Positions 14,648-22,928 of a DNA stretch of 37,988 nt are shown in pieces; position 1 is the stretch's first letter, and every line of letters begins with the position of its first letter. Position numbers and translations under genes: made by a program. Source of the stretch: a virus. Location of the stretch: IMG/VR virus record IMGVR_UViG_3300029951_000071, positions 1 to 37,988 of that record, one strand, 5' to 3'. The notes beneath the pieces are model-generated. The model made no database searches and was not told the origin of the DNA. It saw only the letters and a program-made list of their open reading frames with translations.

Positions 14648-14865
14648 GTCTGCTACTCCAAACCGCGAAAGCGATCCTGCATGAAGTCGATGGTATCGAA
14701 GGCGGCTATGATCCGAATTCTTACATCCCGCCGCATCTTGTCGAGGCGCTACGCGGCGCGATTGAGCTAGAAGAATTTCCCAAAAATCAAGTTTCAGGTC
14801 TGAGAAACTATAGCTTGCATCCGGCGTTTCAAAAGGCAATCGAAGATTGGAGAAAGGGAAAATGA
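14644..14865 (+). CDS. Unknown small protein
   Basis: 73 residues, starting in an ATGA overlap with the ATPase gene, so probably coupled to it. Helical, acidic (AKAILHEVDGIEGGYDPNSY, HLVEALRGAIELEEF). No recognised family. It also overlaps the next gene by four bases. Confidence 0.6.
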   Translation: MSLLLQTAKAILHEVDGIEGGYDPNSYIPPHLVEALRGAIELEEFPKNQVSGLRNYSLHPAFQKAIEDWRKGK

Positions 14866-15023
14866 CCCAATACGTTGAATGCCACGAATGCGACGGCCAG
14901 CGGTACGTCGTGCTGCAAGGCCGGAAAGTCCTGTGCGATATTTGCGAAGGCGACGGGCATATACCTATGCCGGATATTCCTCACATCATGCGCATTGAAG
15001 AATCGGAAGGCGGCTATGACTGA
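14862..15023 (+). CDS. Small CxxC zinc-ribbon protein
   Basis: 53 residues from the ATG at 14862, with AAAGGGAAA before it and an ATGA overlap at its start. Two cysteine pairs, CHECDGQ and CDICEGDGH, resemble a single DnaJ-type zinc repeat (CxxCxG.G). It probably folds around one zinc ion. Function unknown; the overlaps on both sides place it in the same operon. Confidence 0.65.
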   Translation: MTQYVECHECDGQRYVVLQGRKVLCDICEGDGHIPMPDIPHIMRIEESEGGYD

Positions 15024-15252
15024 CAAGGCGCTGGATCAGAATAAATTGTGCGGAAACTGCAAGCACCAATCGGTTAGTTTTTTTATTGGTGACGTGTGCG
15101 GGCTTGGAGAGGGAAGATTCAGCGGTGGCTCATATACTGATTGCCATACTGCGAGGCGATCTTGTCAGCCATGCGGGCCAGATGCGAATTTATTTGAGCG
15201 GCGCATAGGAGTAGTTGAAAGGCTATTGAAAATTTTTTGGAGGAAATCATGA
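15016..15252 (+). CDS. Cys-rich small protein
   Basis: 78 residues from the ATG at 15016, overlapping the preceding gene by eight bases. It has CGNCKHQ, a further VCGLGEG, then TDCHTARRSCQPCGPDANLF and a basic C-terminal helix. The spacing (CxxC, later C, C, CxxC) suggests a small metal-binding fold. The sequence CGNCKH ... CxxxR matches short Cys-rich proteins often present in phage early regions; function unknown. Stop overlaps the next start (ATGA). Confidence 0.6.
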   Translation: MTDKALDQNKLCGNCKHQSVSFFIGDVCGLGEGRFSGGSYTDCHTARRSCQPCGPDANLFERRIGVVERLLKIFWRKS

Positions 15253-16154
15253 CCAACACCAAAGAAGTGGCATTGCCGGAGTTGCCTCCGTTGCCAACGA
15301 CAAGCAAGTACAGAGTGGGCTTCGGCCCTGGGGATATCGCTGACATGCTTTCGACAGAAGAGGCGCACGCTTACGCCCAGGAATACGGCGCGTTGTGCTA
15401 TGAGGCGGGGAGGCTGGCGGCGCTTGCGGAAGTGAAGAAATATGCAAGCGATAAAGATGATGCAGCCGTTGATGACTTCGCTTCGTCAATGAAAGCCAAA
15501 CTTGCGAAAAAGCGCGGCGAGGGGCGCGGCGGATGGGATGATGAATCCCAGTGCGAAATAGGCGAACTTGCTGAAATGCTGATCGACCACATCCCGAAAG
15601 GTGACCCTGTTGACATCGCCAATTTCTGCATGATGCTTCACCAGCGCGAGCAAATGGCTGTTGAACATCATCCGTGTTATGGAGGCTCTGCTTGTCGGGC
15701 AATCCAGAACGCCGCCCTGCGCGCCCAACCTCAAGCACAGGATGCGGGGAATATGATAGCAACGCTTCAGGAAGTGAAGCGCCGTATCGAAAATTCACCG
15801 TACCGTAGAATGTTTCCAGATCGAGATAGCTTCATTGTCGGGTTGATTGACGAGGCCCTCAACCAATCGCTCACACAGCCGGCGCAAGAGCTTTGCTGCG
15901 GAGAATATAAAACGTGCAAGAGGGCATGCACGTCGCGTGGGTGGTACATCGCCGAACAAGAATTCTTGCAACAACAGCCAGCGCAAGCCGCCGTGCCGGA
16001 AGGGTGGAAGCCGGTACCGATTGAGCTTACTGAGCAGATGGCCGATGCCCTCGATTACAACACATGGCCAGACACATCAGGAGAAAAGCCGCCAATGCAG
16101 CAAGCTTGGTCTGCTGTGCTCAACGCCGCGCCTGAGAGTGGGGAGGGGTTATGA
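15249..16154 (+). CDS. Unknown early protein with GRGGWDD motif
   Basis: 301 residues from the ATG at 15249 (GGAGG upstream). The middle holds KKRGEGRGGWDDESQCEIGE and then KGDPVDIANFCMMLHQR. This GRGGW...KGDP.D.AN.CMML.. module occurs in many accessory phage proteins with otherwise variable ends; its function is not established. The C-terminal half looks mosaic: a CCGEYKTCKRACTSRGWYIA Cys cluster, then PEGWKPVPIELTEQMADAL. Such mosaics are typical of recombining phage early genes. I do not assign a function. Confidence 0.6.
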   Translation: MTNTKEVALPELPPLPTTSKYRVGFGPGDIADMLSTEEAHAYAQEYGALCYEAGRLAALAEVKKYASDKDDAAVDDFASSMKAKLAKKRGEGRGGWDDESQCEIGELAEMLIDHIPKGDPVDIANFCMMLHQREQMAVEHHPCYGGSACRAIQNAALRAQPQAQDAGNMIATLQEVKRRIENSPYRRMFPDRDSFIVGLIDEALNQSLTQPAQELCCGEYKTCKRACTSRGWYIAEQEFLQQQPAQAAVPEGWKPVPIELTEQMADALDYNTWPDTSGEKPPMQQAWSAVLNAAPESGEGL

Positions 16155-16486
16155 AAGAGGCAAAAGACCATTGCAGAATAACGCCAGAAGGTTTGGAGAT
16201 GGGAAAGTTCATTGTGCGTGCCACTGAACCATGCATAGAGCAACTAAATCAAGAAGGTGAGCCAGACGAAAGGTGCAAAACTTGTGCATTCAGATTGGGG
16301 ACGGTCCCTAATGGTTGCCTACAGACGCAACTTGATGCATTGAAGGCTGTGTTAGAAAACGTGCCGTTCATGTGCCATCAAAAGAAAAATAATGTCTGCT
16401 ATGGATGGTATGCGGCACGGCAGGCTCCCGCAGTAAAAGGCAAGATTAAAAAGGTGCCATGGAAATTTTCTCCACCAGAAGAATAG
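16151..16486 (+). CDS. Cys-rich unknown protein
   Basis: 111 residues, starting in an ATGA overlap. Six cysteines: C8 near the start, EPCIEQL, RCKTCAFRLG, NGCLQTQLD, FMCHQ and CYGWYAARQ. The block CKTCAFR ... PFMCH ... CYGW matches a small phage family with conserved cysteines that could hold zinc or an iron-sulfur cluster. It is mildly basic at the C-terminus. Function unknown. Confidence 0.6.
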   Translation: MKEAKDHCRITPEGLEMGKFIVRATEPCIEQLNQEGEPDERCKTCAFRLGTVPNGCLQTQLDALKAVLENVPFMCHQKKNNVCYGWYAARQAPAVKGKIKKVPWKFSPPEE

Positions 16487-16495
16487 GAACTCATC

Positions 16496-16816
16496 ATGAC
16501 CAACAAACAAATGACTGCGCAGGAGCAGATTGCGATGCTGCGGGACGCGCTGAAACAGTTCCAATACGCAGCGCATGAAATATTGTCCACGCAAAGCGAC
16601 AAGATGCGACTGGCCGCGAAGATGGGAGACTCGGCTCTCAACGCCACCAATCAGCCGCCAGAAGCGGAGGTGGATGAGCGAGATGAGTTCGAGAGGTTTG
16701 CCAAAATATACGGGTCTTTGATGATGGAACGAGAAGGCCCAGGATACCTCTTCAGGGACACGCATATTTCTTGGATATCGTGGCAAGCCCGCGCCGCGCT
16801 GAAGGGAGGCAAATAG
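16496..16816 (+). CDS. Unknown small early protein
   Basis: 106 residues from the ATG at 16496. It has an N-terminal helix (QEQIAMLRDALKQFQYAAHE) and a C-terminal FERFAKIYGS ... ISWISWQARAALKGG block. That C-terminal block (FE.F...., W..WQARAAL) is a common ending of accessory phage proteins. Function unknown. The next gene starts two bases after the stop. Confidence 0.6.
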   Translation: MTNKQMTAQEQIAMLRDALKQFQYAAHEILSTQSDKMRLAAKMGDSALNATNQPPEAEVDERDEFERFAKIYGSLMMEREGPGYLFRDTHISWISWQARAALKGGK

Positions 16817-16817
16817 G

Positions 16818-17186
16818 ATGGACATCACCCTCCCCTGGAAGTCATGCCCTAAGAAACTAGGCGAGGACGCGCTAAAGTCGCGCCCCGAGTGGGCCGCCGA
16901 TCATGTGCGCGCTTGCTGGAGACTGTTCGCCGCCTATCAGGCCAAGAAAAATGCGACTCGCTCCAGCGTTGCAGAATGGGAGCTTGCGTGGCATGGCTGG
17001 GTCATGCGGCAGCGCACGGAATTGCTGGACGTAAAAAAGACGGTAACCGGCTGGTGGTCGAGCGCGTCAGGAATCGAGGCGAAAGGCAAAGAGTTTGGCC
17101 TGATCTACGATCCTGCAAGCTGCTTTGCCTATTTCAAACTGCAAGTATTCGATGCTGCCGGTTCGGGGCCATGGAGCCAAAAATGA
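16818..17186 (+). CDS. Unknown early protein, possible replication-linked
   Basis: 122 residues from the ATG at 16818. The N-terminal half is helical (EDALKSRPEWAADHVRACWR, WELAWHGWVMRQR). The C-terminal half VTGWWSSASGIEAKGKEFGL, then CFAYFKLQVFDAAGSGPW, resembles the WW..s.GI..KG.ELG......F...V..AAG.GPW pattern I have seen at the ends of phage replication-associated and unknown proteins. The link to replication is weak inference. It overlaps the next gene by four bases. Confidence 0.55.
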   Translation: MDITLPWKSCPKKLGEDALKSRPEWAADHVRACWRLFAAYQAKKNATRSSVAEWELAWHGWVMRQRTELLDVKKTVTGWWSSASGIEAKGKEFGLIYDPASCFAYFKLQVFDAAGSGPWSQK

Positions 17187-17389
17187 TCGGTAGACGAATC
17201 GATGTATCCCTGACCGTGCAGGAGGGCGTTGCCGCCGATCAGGTCGAGTACATGTGCGCGTGCATCTTGGCCGATAATGGCGTGCCGATTGTGCCGCTCA
17301 CGCAAGACCTGTTGTGCGGGAGCATGACTTGCGAAGTGCATGGGCCGAGGCGGTTTTATTGCTGGACGGGGCCGGATAGGCGGGTATGA
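17183..17389 (+). CDS. Unknown small protein
   Basis: 68 residues. The ATG at 17183 has GGAG six bases before the preferred distance and forms ATGA with the previous stop; an ATG four codons earlier is possible. Strand-rich: RRIDVSLTVQEGVAADQVEY, CACILADNGV, then CGSMTCEVHGPRRFYCWTG with several cysteines. No family recognised. Overlaps the next gene by four bases. Confidence 0.55.
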   Translation: MIGRRIDVSLTVQEGVAADQVEYMCACILADNGVPIVPLTQDLLCGSMTCEVHGPRRFYCWTGPDRRV

Positions 17390-18327
17390 AACTCTATCAG
17401 ACAACCGACATGGAGGGCGCTATCCGGAGCATGGCGGCGTCGAACCCGCGCACCGTGGTGTTCTACCATAACTGGTGCTTACGTCGCGTCAGGCCGCGAT
17501 TTGACCTGCTGGCGGACATTCCGTCCGTATTGCTTCGGGCATGGGACGCCAACGCAGATAAAACCGGCGCCAAGTTCCAGCGCGACAAGGGGCTGCTGTT
17601 CTACAGTCACATGAGCAGGCTGGACAAGATGCCGTCCACCGATGGCCTGATGTTTACGGAAATGCCGCTGGCATTCAGGGATTTGGAGCAGTTCGCCGGT
17701 CGGGTCAAGCATGAAATCGTCGTCTATCGGCCGCCCGACTGGTCGATGCATCAGGAGGCAATCGAGCATTCCTATCCGATGTCCGGTGACTATCTCAAGT
17801 TTTTTGCTGAAATTGGCGAAAAGTTCGGTAAGCATGAACACCTGTCGTTCAGCCAGAACTTGGCCCTTAGATTCTGTGGATTGCCGCCTGAGCGTCTTGC
17901 TGTTTTCAATATCCACGACATTCAGAGCATCAAGGGCGCGACGATGCGACGCATACTCAAGTTCCAGCTTTGCATGCGCAGACACTACATCCGGTATGAC
18001 GCCTATAAGCCTATGATAGCGCCGACCAGCCAGGATCAGCTTGACGTGTATCGAGCCATTGAATCGCAGCCGGATGCCGGCTCAGGCGTGCGCCTGCTCA
18101 AGTTCGGCAAGGCGGAAGGCCCAATCGTTCCGCAGTTCGAGAAGACGCTGCGGCTGCTGGTGAAAAACAAATGCATCATGCGGTACGATGACATTCACAT
18201 TATTTTGGACGGCTGGCAAAAGCTCGATTATGAAGCTATCGACGCGGTTGCCGAAGTCAGACGCAAGGGGTGTTTAAAACTTCGCTCGACGGTCGAGCAA
18301 GCGCCCGTTTATCCACTGGAGAGTTGA
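17386..18327 (+). CDS. Unknown 313-residue early protein
   Basis: One of the longer early genes and not recognised. It starts at an ATGA overlap. The N-terminal half has TVVFYHNWCLRRVRPRFDLL, RVKHEIVVYRPP and helical stretches. The middle is basic (ATMRRILKFQLCMRRHYIRY). Residues about 220-300 (DQLDVYRAIESQPDAGSGVR, FEKTLRLLVKNKCIMRYDDI) look like a winged-helix-type DNA-binding domain. Position at the end of the early block and possible DNA binding would allow a replication or late-control role, but this is only a suggestion. Confidence 0.6.
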   Translation: MKLYQTTDMEGAIRSMAASNPRTVVFYHNWCLRRVRPRFDLLADIPSVLLRAWDANADKTGAKFQRDKGLLFYSHMSRLDKMPSTDGLMFTEMPLAFRDLEQFAGRVKHEIVVYRPPDWSMHQEAIEHSYPMSGDYLKFFAEIGEKFGKHEHLSFSQNLALRFCGLPPERLAVFNIHDIQSIKGATMRRILKFQLCMRRHYIRYDAYKPMIAPTSQDQLDVYRAIESQPDAGSGVRLLKFGKAEGPIVPQFEKTLRLLVKNKCIMRYDDIHIILDGWQKLDYEAIDAVAEVRRKGCLKLRSTVEQAPVYPLES

Positions 18328-18328
18328 A

Positions 18329-18533
18329 ATGGCAACGAGGCTATACAAGGTATTGATGGGGGGGGCATGTCCACTTGGTCGAAGCGGCGACGCAATCGCA
18401 GGCGATTCATCATGTCGTCAAGGGCAAGGTATCGGCAGAGGTTTTGTCGGCGCTGGATACCGCCAAATTCATGGCTGAAGGTCACAAGGTCGAGAAGGCC
18501 GGGCAGGAAGAAGGTGAAAAAAATGAAGGTTGA
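18329..18533 (+). pseudogene. Small gene split by a frameshift at a G8 tract
   Basis: Starts ATGGCAACGAGG at 18329, two bases after the previous stop (GGAG upstream). The starting frame reads MATRLYKVLMGG and then non-protein-like sequence. Removing one G from the run at 18358-18365 restores a 67-residue frame: HVHLVEAATQSQAIHHVVKG followed by KVSAEVLSALDTAKFMAEG and a charged tail, ending TGA at 18533, ten bases into the next gene. The second part is clearly protein-like (helical, acidic end). The shift could be a sequencing error, a mutation, phase variation or programmed slippage at the G run. Confidence 0.7.
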
Positions 18534-18864
18534 ATTTCAGAGTGGCGGCGGTCCGCTTGGTAGCTTCAAGATCGAGCCGGGAGACGAGAAGGACCGGCAG
18601 TTGCTGACCGTAATATTCGGCGCGGCCTCCATCATGCGGCTACCGATGGGAATAACAGGGTTTCAGCAAAGCGAAGTCGAAGGGGTGACAAGCTTCTCGG
18701 TAGGGTTCGTCATTCCACACGGCCAGCAGCCAAAGCTAGGGGAGTTGACCGATCAGGACAAAGAGGCTATCGCCGCTCAGGATGTTTTAACTGGGGCGGG
18801 GAATCTCGCGTCTGCTGATCCGGCTGGTGATACTCAACCTCAATCGCCGCCCGAACCGACTTGA
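18523..18864 (+). CDS. Unknown last early gene, convergent with the late operon
   Basis: 113 residues from the ATG at 18523 (AGGAAGAAGG upstream), overlapping the frameshifted gene. The N-terminal 75 residues are beta-rich (VEFQSGGGPLGSFKIEPGD, SIMRLPMGITGFQQ, TSFSVGFVIPHGQ); the tail is acidic and Pro/Gln-rich. No family recognised. Its last 98 bases run antisense to the end of the small-terminase-like gene, so the early and late operons collide inside coding sequence. Confidence 0.6.
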   Translation: MKVEFQSGGGPLGSFKIEPGDEKDRQLLTVIFGAASIMRLPMGITGFQQSEVEGVTSFSVGFVIPHGQQPKLGELTDQDKEAIAAQDVLTGAGNLASADPAGDTQPQSPPEPT

Positions 18865-19309
18865 TTCGCGGCGCTTCAGCCTGATAGATTTTGTTCAACT
18901 CGGCCAGGACTAGCGCCTGGTCGGAATTCACCGGAGTATCCGCATGGGCGCCCCTAAGTTGTATGGCAGCTTTCAATTTCACGTCGGCCATAGCAGCACT
19001 GTCGAACTCCATGGTTGCGAGTTCACGGATGATATTTTCAGCTTCCAGACGATTAGCGCGAGTGACGTTCTCAAGCTCTTTCCTGAACTGGCCGACAGAC
19101 ATCCGGTCATACTCAGCGTCTTGTTTGACTGCGGCAATGGACGCGCAGAACCCTTGCAGCGTGTCGCTGGCGCGAATGTATCGGTCGAGTTCACGCGGGG
19201 AGACCGAGAGGTAGCCGCTTGCGGCGAACAGGTCGCCACGGCAGCGTGTCAGGGCATCCCGTATAGTATCCTCACTGATGAGGCCCGCTCTAAGTGCTTC
19301 GCTGGTCAA
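18767..19309 (-). CDS. Possible small terminase or HTH protein at the end of the late operon
   Basis: 180 residues from a TTG at 19309 overlapping the previous stop (TTGA). An N-terminal helix-turn-helix-like stretch (CRGDLFAASGYLSVSPRELD) is followed by a long helical region (RMSVGQFRKELENVTRANRL, AAMADVKLKAAIQLRGAHAD) and a hydrophilic tail. An N-terminal HTH plus a helical oligomerisation region is the plan of many small terminases, and no other gene here fits that role. It is however far from the large terminase. A regulatory DNA-binding protein is the alternative. Its tail overlaps the convergent early gene by 98 bases. Confidence 0.45.
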   Translation of the reverse strand: MTSEALRAGLISEDTIRDALTRCRGDLFAASGYLSVSPRELDRYIRASDTLQGFCASIAAVKQDAEYDRMSVGQFRKELENVTRANRLEAENIIRELATMEFDSAAMADVKLKAAIQLRGAHADTPVNSDQALVLAELNKIYQAEAPRIKSVRAAIEVEYHQPDQQTRDSPPQLKHPERR

Positions 19310-20655
19310 AACTCAAGCCCCCTCGCAAAACCAAGCTTGTGAAGTTCGGTCAATTGGCGCTTCATGCGGCCCGCGCCGATGTCGGTACGATAGGCCGGGT
19401 TGTTCGGAATCTTGACCTTGCCGATAGCGTTATATGCCGAGCGTCGCGCTGCGGTGATGGTCGATCCGGTGCCGGTGACGATAAGCGGCATGTCGCCGGT
19501 AGTAACCAAGCCGGGCATATCTACCACCTTGTCGCCGATCATCATAGGACGCATGTCCATCTTGACTTCGTTGAGGTGAACATGCCGCCAGTCTTCCGCG
19601 CCATTGACCGGAATGCCGACGAGCTTATGGTTGATGACGTTCTTGGACGGAAAGCCGGGCAGCGTGTAGACGATGGAAACGCACACCTCGCCATCGACAC
19701 ACTCAATCGTGTCCTTGCCGTTCACTAGATCGAGCATCCACTGAACCGGGTCTTCGTTCTTGATGTGCGCCGTGATGTTGTGACGCGTCGGCCAGCCGTC
19801 GCGCATGGTAAATTCCATCGGCCACGGAGCCTCGGCATTGATCATGCAATTGTTGTCGATGTAGCCGACATACCCGACCTTTTCCAGTTGGGCGGTCAAG
19901 GGCTTCAGCACCATGTCTGCCAGCTTCGACTTGGTGACCATGCGCGATAGGGTGCCCATCTCGCCGGTAGCCACGCCCAGGTCATCGTTGTGCATCTTCT
20001 TGTACTCGAAATTCTCGTACCACCACTTGGACCAGCCGCCAGGGCCAAACCAGCCGCCAACCGCCATCTCGATACCCTTGATCTTCTCCTGAAGGATGAA
20101 GCCGCTGCTGCGCGCTTCCTTGACCAGATTAGGCTTCTTCTTCCACTGCTGAAGCATGTAAATCAAATCATCCTGGCCGCTGGCCACGTAAGACATCGAC
20201 TTGTCGTTGCTCACGTCGCCAGATGGCTTGCTGACCAGGTATGAGGGGTTTTTGCGGACAAAGGCGATAGCCGCATCGTGGTCGTGGAATTCGACCGTGG
20301 GGATGACGGCCAAGCCGGCCTTCTTCATGACCAGTTGGCCGGCGTTGCGATCGGTCTCCCACGCGCTGCTTTCCGGGGATGGAGCGACGATGGGATAGCC
20401 GCGCAGGCGGTAGGGTTCGAGATTTTCAAGATAGAGGTCGTTGTAGGGCAAATAAATAACGTCCGCCCAATCCATCCACTTGGCCCATATTTCGTTGAAA
20501 TTCTTGATTTTTTCGACCATGCCATCGCCGGAGCAGCGCGGTTCCCCGCCGTCGTATGGGCGATCCCACCAGCGGCAATCCCACCCAGCTAATTGCGCAC
20601 GCAGAACCATATCAAGGCAGAATCCGCCACCATCGAGAATCAAGAGTCGCTTCAC
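19306..20655 (-). CDS. PurD-like ATP-grasp ligase
   Basis: 449 residues. The N-terminus MKRLLILDGGGFCLDMVLRA is a Rossmann-like start. KKAGLAVIPTVEFHDHDAAI, YLVSKPSGDVSND and FILQEKIKGIEMAVGGWFG follow the order of an ATP-grasp domain. LGVATGEMGTLSRM corresponds to the TGGMG element of phosphoribosylamine-glycine ligase (PurD), and YVGYIDNNCMIN then WPMEFTMRDGWPT to its metal-binding end. Most canonical residues are shifted or replaced, so substrate identity is open. ATP-grasp enzymes join a carboxylate to an amine via an acyl phosphate. It is coupled (ATGA) to an ejection protein gene in the structural operon, not to nucleotide genes, which argues against simple purine synthesis. Confidence 0.72.
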   Translation of the reverse strand: MKRLLILDGGGFCLDMVLRAQLAGWDCRWWDRPYDGGEPRCSGDGMVEKIKNFNEIWAKWMDWADVIYLPYNDLYLENLEPYRLRGYPIVAPSPESSAWETDRNAGQLVMKKAGLAVIPTVEFHDHDAAIAFVRKNPSYLVSKPSGDVSNDKSMSYVASGQDDLIYMLQQWKKKPNLVKEARSSGFILQEKIKGIEMAVGGWFGPGGWSKWWYENFEYKKMHNDDLGVATGEMGTLSRMVTKSKLADMVLKPLTAQLEKVGYVGYIDNNCMINAEAPWPMEFTMRDGWPTRHNITAHIKNEDPVQWMLDLVNGKDTIECVDGEVCVSIVYTLPGFPSKNVINHKLVGIPVNGAEDWRHVHLNEVKMDMRPMMIGDKVVDMPGLVTTGDMPLIVTGTGSTITAARRSAYNAIGKVKIPNNPAYRTDIGAGRMKRQLTELHKLGFARGLEF

Positions 20656-22928
20656 TTCATAACCTCGCTGCCAATGAAAACAGCAGTACCGAGACCAGCA
20701 ATGCGTCCGGCGATCTTGCGCGCTAGGCGCGTGCGCTCCGCCAGCGTGTTGGCGCGGCTGACCAAATCCATGGTCGCCTTGTACTTGGCTGGATCGATCA
20801 GGCCCGCGCTACGCTCGCGGGCCAGTGCATTCATGTAGCCCTGGAATGCCTTTTCCTTGCTGGCCGCATCCGGCATGGCATTCAGCGTGTCAGCCATGTC
20901 GATATCGGTTTTCATCTTGTTAGACGCTTCTTTGGCTTGGGCGGCACGGCCTTGTGCGGCCTTGGCATCTTCGGCAAGCTTTGCGCTGCGCTGCTCAAGC
21001 GCAGCACGAGCTTCAAACCTAGTCGAAAGCCGCTCAGCAACCTTTGGCACAGACGAGAGAGTAGCCTGCATTTTTGGCGCGGCCAGATGTGCCCCGGCGC
21101 TTTCGCCACTCATTTCCTTTGTGTCTGCCAAAATCCAGTTTTCGGTCATCTTATCGACCAATGCCTTGGCCTGGTCACGGGCAGTGCCGGTAACTCCCTG
21201 GCCACCAGCAATCGCATCCTCGAATATTTGACGATTGACCGAGTTGCCAAACACCTTAGCAGGCAAATTCAGCGGCGCGGTCTTCGGGTATCGGTTGCCC
21301 TGCAAGCCACCCTCAGTGTCGTTGAAAACCTTCCCCAGTCGTGTAGACAAGGAAACAAGCGGCTCCGATAGCTTCCGGTACGTGCTGGATGCCTGCTCAT
21401 AGGCTGGAACGAATTGTTTCAGCGATGCATCAATAGCGTCGGCTGCTTCTCCATAGGCATGCGTGATTTCCGACGAAAAACCATTCATTTCGCCGGTCGC
21501 CTGCATATCGCGGAAATAGCGGGCGGTAAAGACTAGTTGCTTGAAATTCTTGCCTTGCACCGGCTCAGGTGCCGTAGGGGCGCGAGGATCGAATGTTTTC
21601 TGGATTTCCGGGGCCTTGGGCGGAGCGAGCTTTTCTCGCATCAGTTCGTCATACCGGCCAGCGGTTTTTTTCCCGGCTAGGGCTTCCGCGTCCACCTGAT
21701 CCATGACTTGGCGCTTCAGGCGTGCCATTTCGCCGGGGGATACCGTTCGCTGCGCCGGCTGCGCGACAACCTTCTTGCTGCCCTGGCCAACCGATGAAAG
21801 CATTCCATCAACCTCGCTCTCAAGCGGAGTGTCTTTTACGAGCGTTTTCAGCTTGAGCAGCGGTGCGCGTGCGGTCGATATATCCGGCGAAGAGCCAGAC
21901 GCCTCCAGCGCAGCCCCATCGGCCTCGGCTTGGTCATAAAGCGGCTTGGTAGCCGTCTTGCGGGCATCGATCCCAGACTTGATAGCCGCTTTGTAGGTCG
22001 TATCCGTCGTCGCGCCCTGGTTTTCCAGATTTGGCACGGCTTCGCCAGCAGAATTACTGCGTGGCTGTTCCAAATGCTGATTCAGATTGGTGCGTAGCTT
22101 TTCAAGGTTTTGAGCGTGCGCCGCCTCGCTTGCGGCAAGGCTATCCTGTTGCGCGGCGGCGCTTTCGAGCGCCTCCCTACCGGAAGCTGCGGCCGCTTGG
22201 CGTGCCGGAGGTATTGCGGTGCCGCGCACATCATTGATAGCACCCCTTGCTGTGTCTACGGCAACGCCAGGGGCGCGCAAGGCACTTGTCCCGGCCCTTT
22301 GTCCGGCAGCGATAGCGGAGGCCGCCATATCACCACCACGATCTACTATAGGAGCAGCCAAACGACCGGCCTGACGAGCAACAGATGGAGCCTGACGCGC
22401 AGCATTCACGCCCGAGCCGAATTCAGGGGCTAATCCCTCGATGCCAGATTCATGGATAAAATCACCGAATTTCTGCTGATAGTCTCGTCCTGTCTGCGTC
22501 ATGGGGGCTAAGCTGAGCGTCTGCCGATCAAAGAAGTCACGCGCCTTGTCGGCGTGAAACATATCGGCCACGCCTGCGCCGAACGCAGGAACGAATTGAG
22601 CGCCGGTAGAAAATGCGACATTAGCCGCGCCAAACGGCTTGTCAAGAACCGTGCCAGAAGCTTTCGCCGCCTGGTCGAGAGGATGGTGTTCGAACTCGGA
22701 TACCGATTGATTCAGGGAATCCATGAAGCCTGGAGGCTGAATATCTTTCCTGGCATCATCGGCCTTTGCCATATACTGATCGGCACTCATCGGCGATTTT
22801 TTTGCGCCAGATGACGCGCCGCCAATCCGCGATTGAAGAATCTGGAAAGCCTGATCCTTTGTCGCGCCATCGGGGCCATCAATGCGATAAGTTTTCCCTT
22901 CCGGGGATGTTAATTCAAAGGTGGGCAT
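20652..22928 (-). CDS. Large internal virion (ejection) protein
   Basis: 758 residues. It starts MPTFELTSPEGKTYRIDGPD and continues ATKDQAFQILQSRIG, a short N-terminal module that I know from the start of many phage internal and tail-associated proteins. The rest is long, helical and Ala/Gln/Lys-rich (SAAAQQDSLAASEAAHAQNL, FEARAALEQRSAKLAEDAKA), with a C-terminal hydrophobic LGTAVFIGSEVM. Three such proteins in a row near the end of the late operon fit the ejection proteins of podoviruses (P22 gp7/gp20/gp16 or T7 gp14-16 type), which form a channel across the envelope. No lytic transglycosylase motif was found. Confidence 0.65.
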   Translation of the reverse strand: MPTFELTSPEGKTYRIDGPDGATKDQAFQILQSRIGGASSGAKKSPMSADQYMAKADDARKDIQPPGFMDSLNQSVSEFEHHPLDQAAKASGTVLDKPFGAANVAFSTGAQFVPAFGAGVADMFHADKARDFFDRQTLSLAPMTQTGRDYQQKFGDFIHESGIEGLAPEFGSGVNAARQAPSVARQAGRLAAPIVDRGGDMAASAIAAGQRAGTSALRAPGVAVDTARGAINDVRGTAIPPARQAAAASGREALESAAAQQDSLAASEAAHAQNLEKLRTNLNQHLEQPRSNSAGEAVPNLENQGATTDTTYKAAIKSGIDARKTATKPLYDQAEADGAALEASGSSPDISTARAPLLKLKTLVKDTPLESEVDGMLSSVGQGSKKVVAQPAQRTVSPGEMARLKRQVMDQVDAEALAGKKTAGRYDELMREKLAPPKAPEIQKTFDPRAPTAPEPVQGKNFKQLVFTARYFRDMQATGEMNGFSSEITHAYGEAADAIDASLKQFVPAYEQASSTYRKLSEPLVSLSTRLGKVFNDTEGGLQGNRYPKTAPLNLPAKVFGNSVNRQIFEDAIAGGQGVTGTARDQAKALVDKMTENWILADTKEMSGESAGAHLAAPKMQATLSSVPKVAERLSTRFEARAALEQRSAKLAEDAKAAQGRAAQAKEASNKMKTDIDMADTLNAMPDAASKEKAFQGYMNALARERSAGLIDPAKYKATMDLVSRANTLAERTRLARKIAGRIAGLGTAVFIGSEVMK

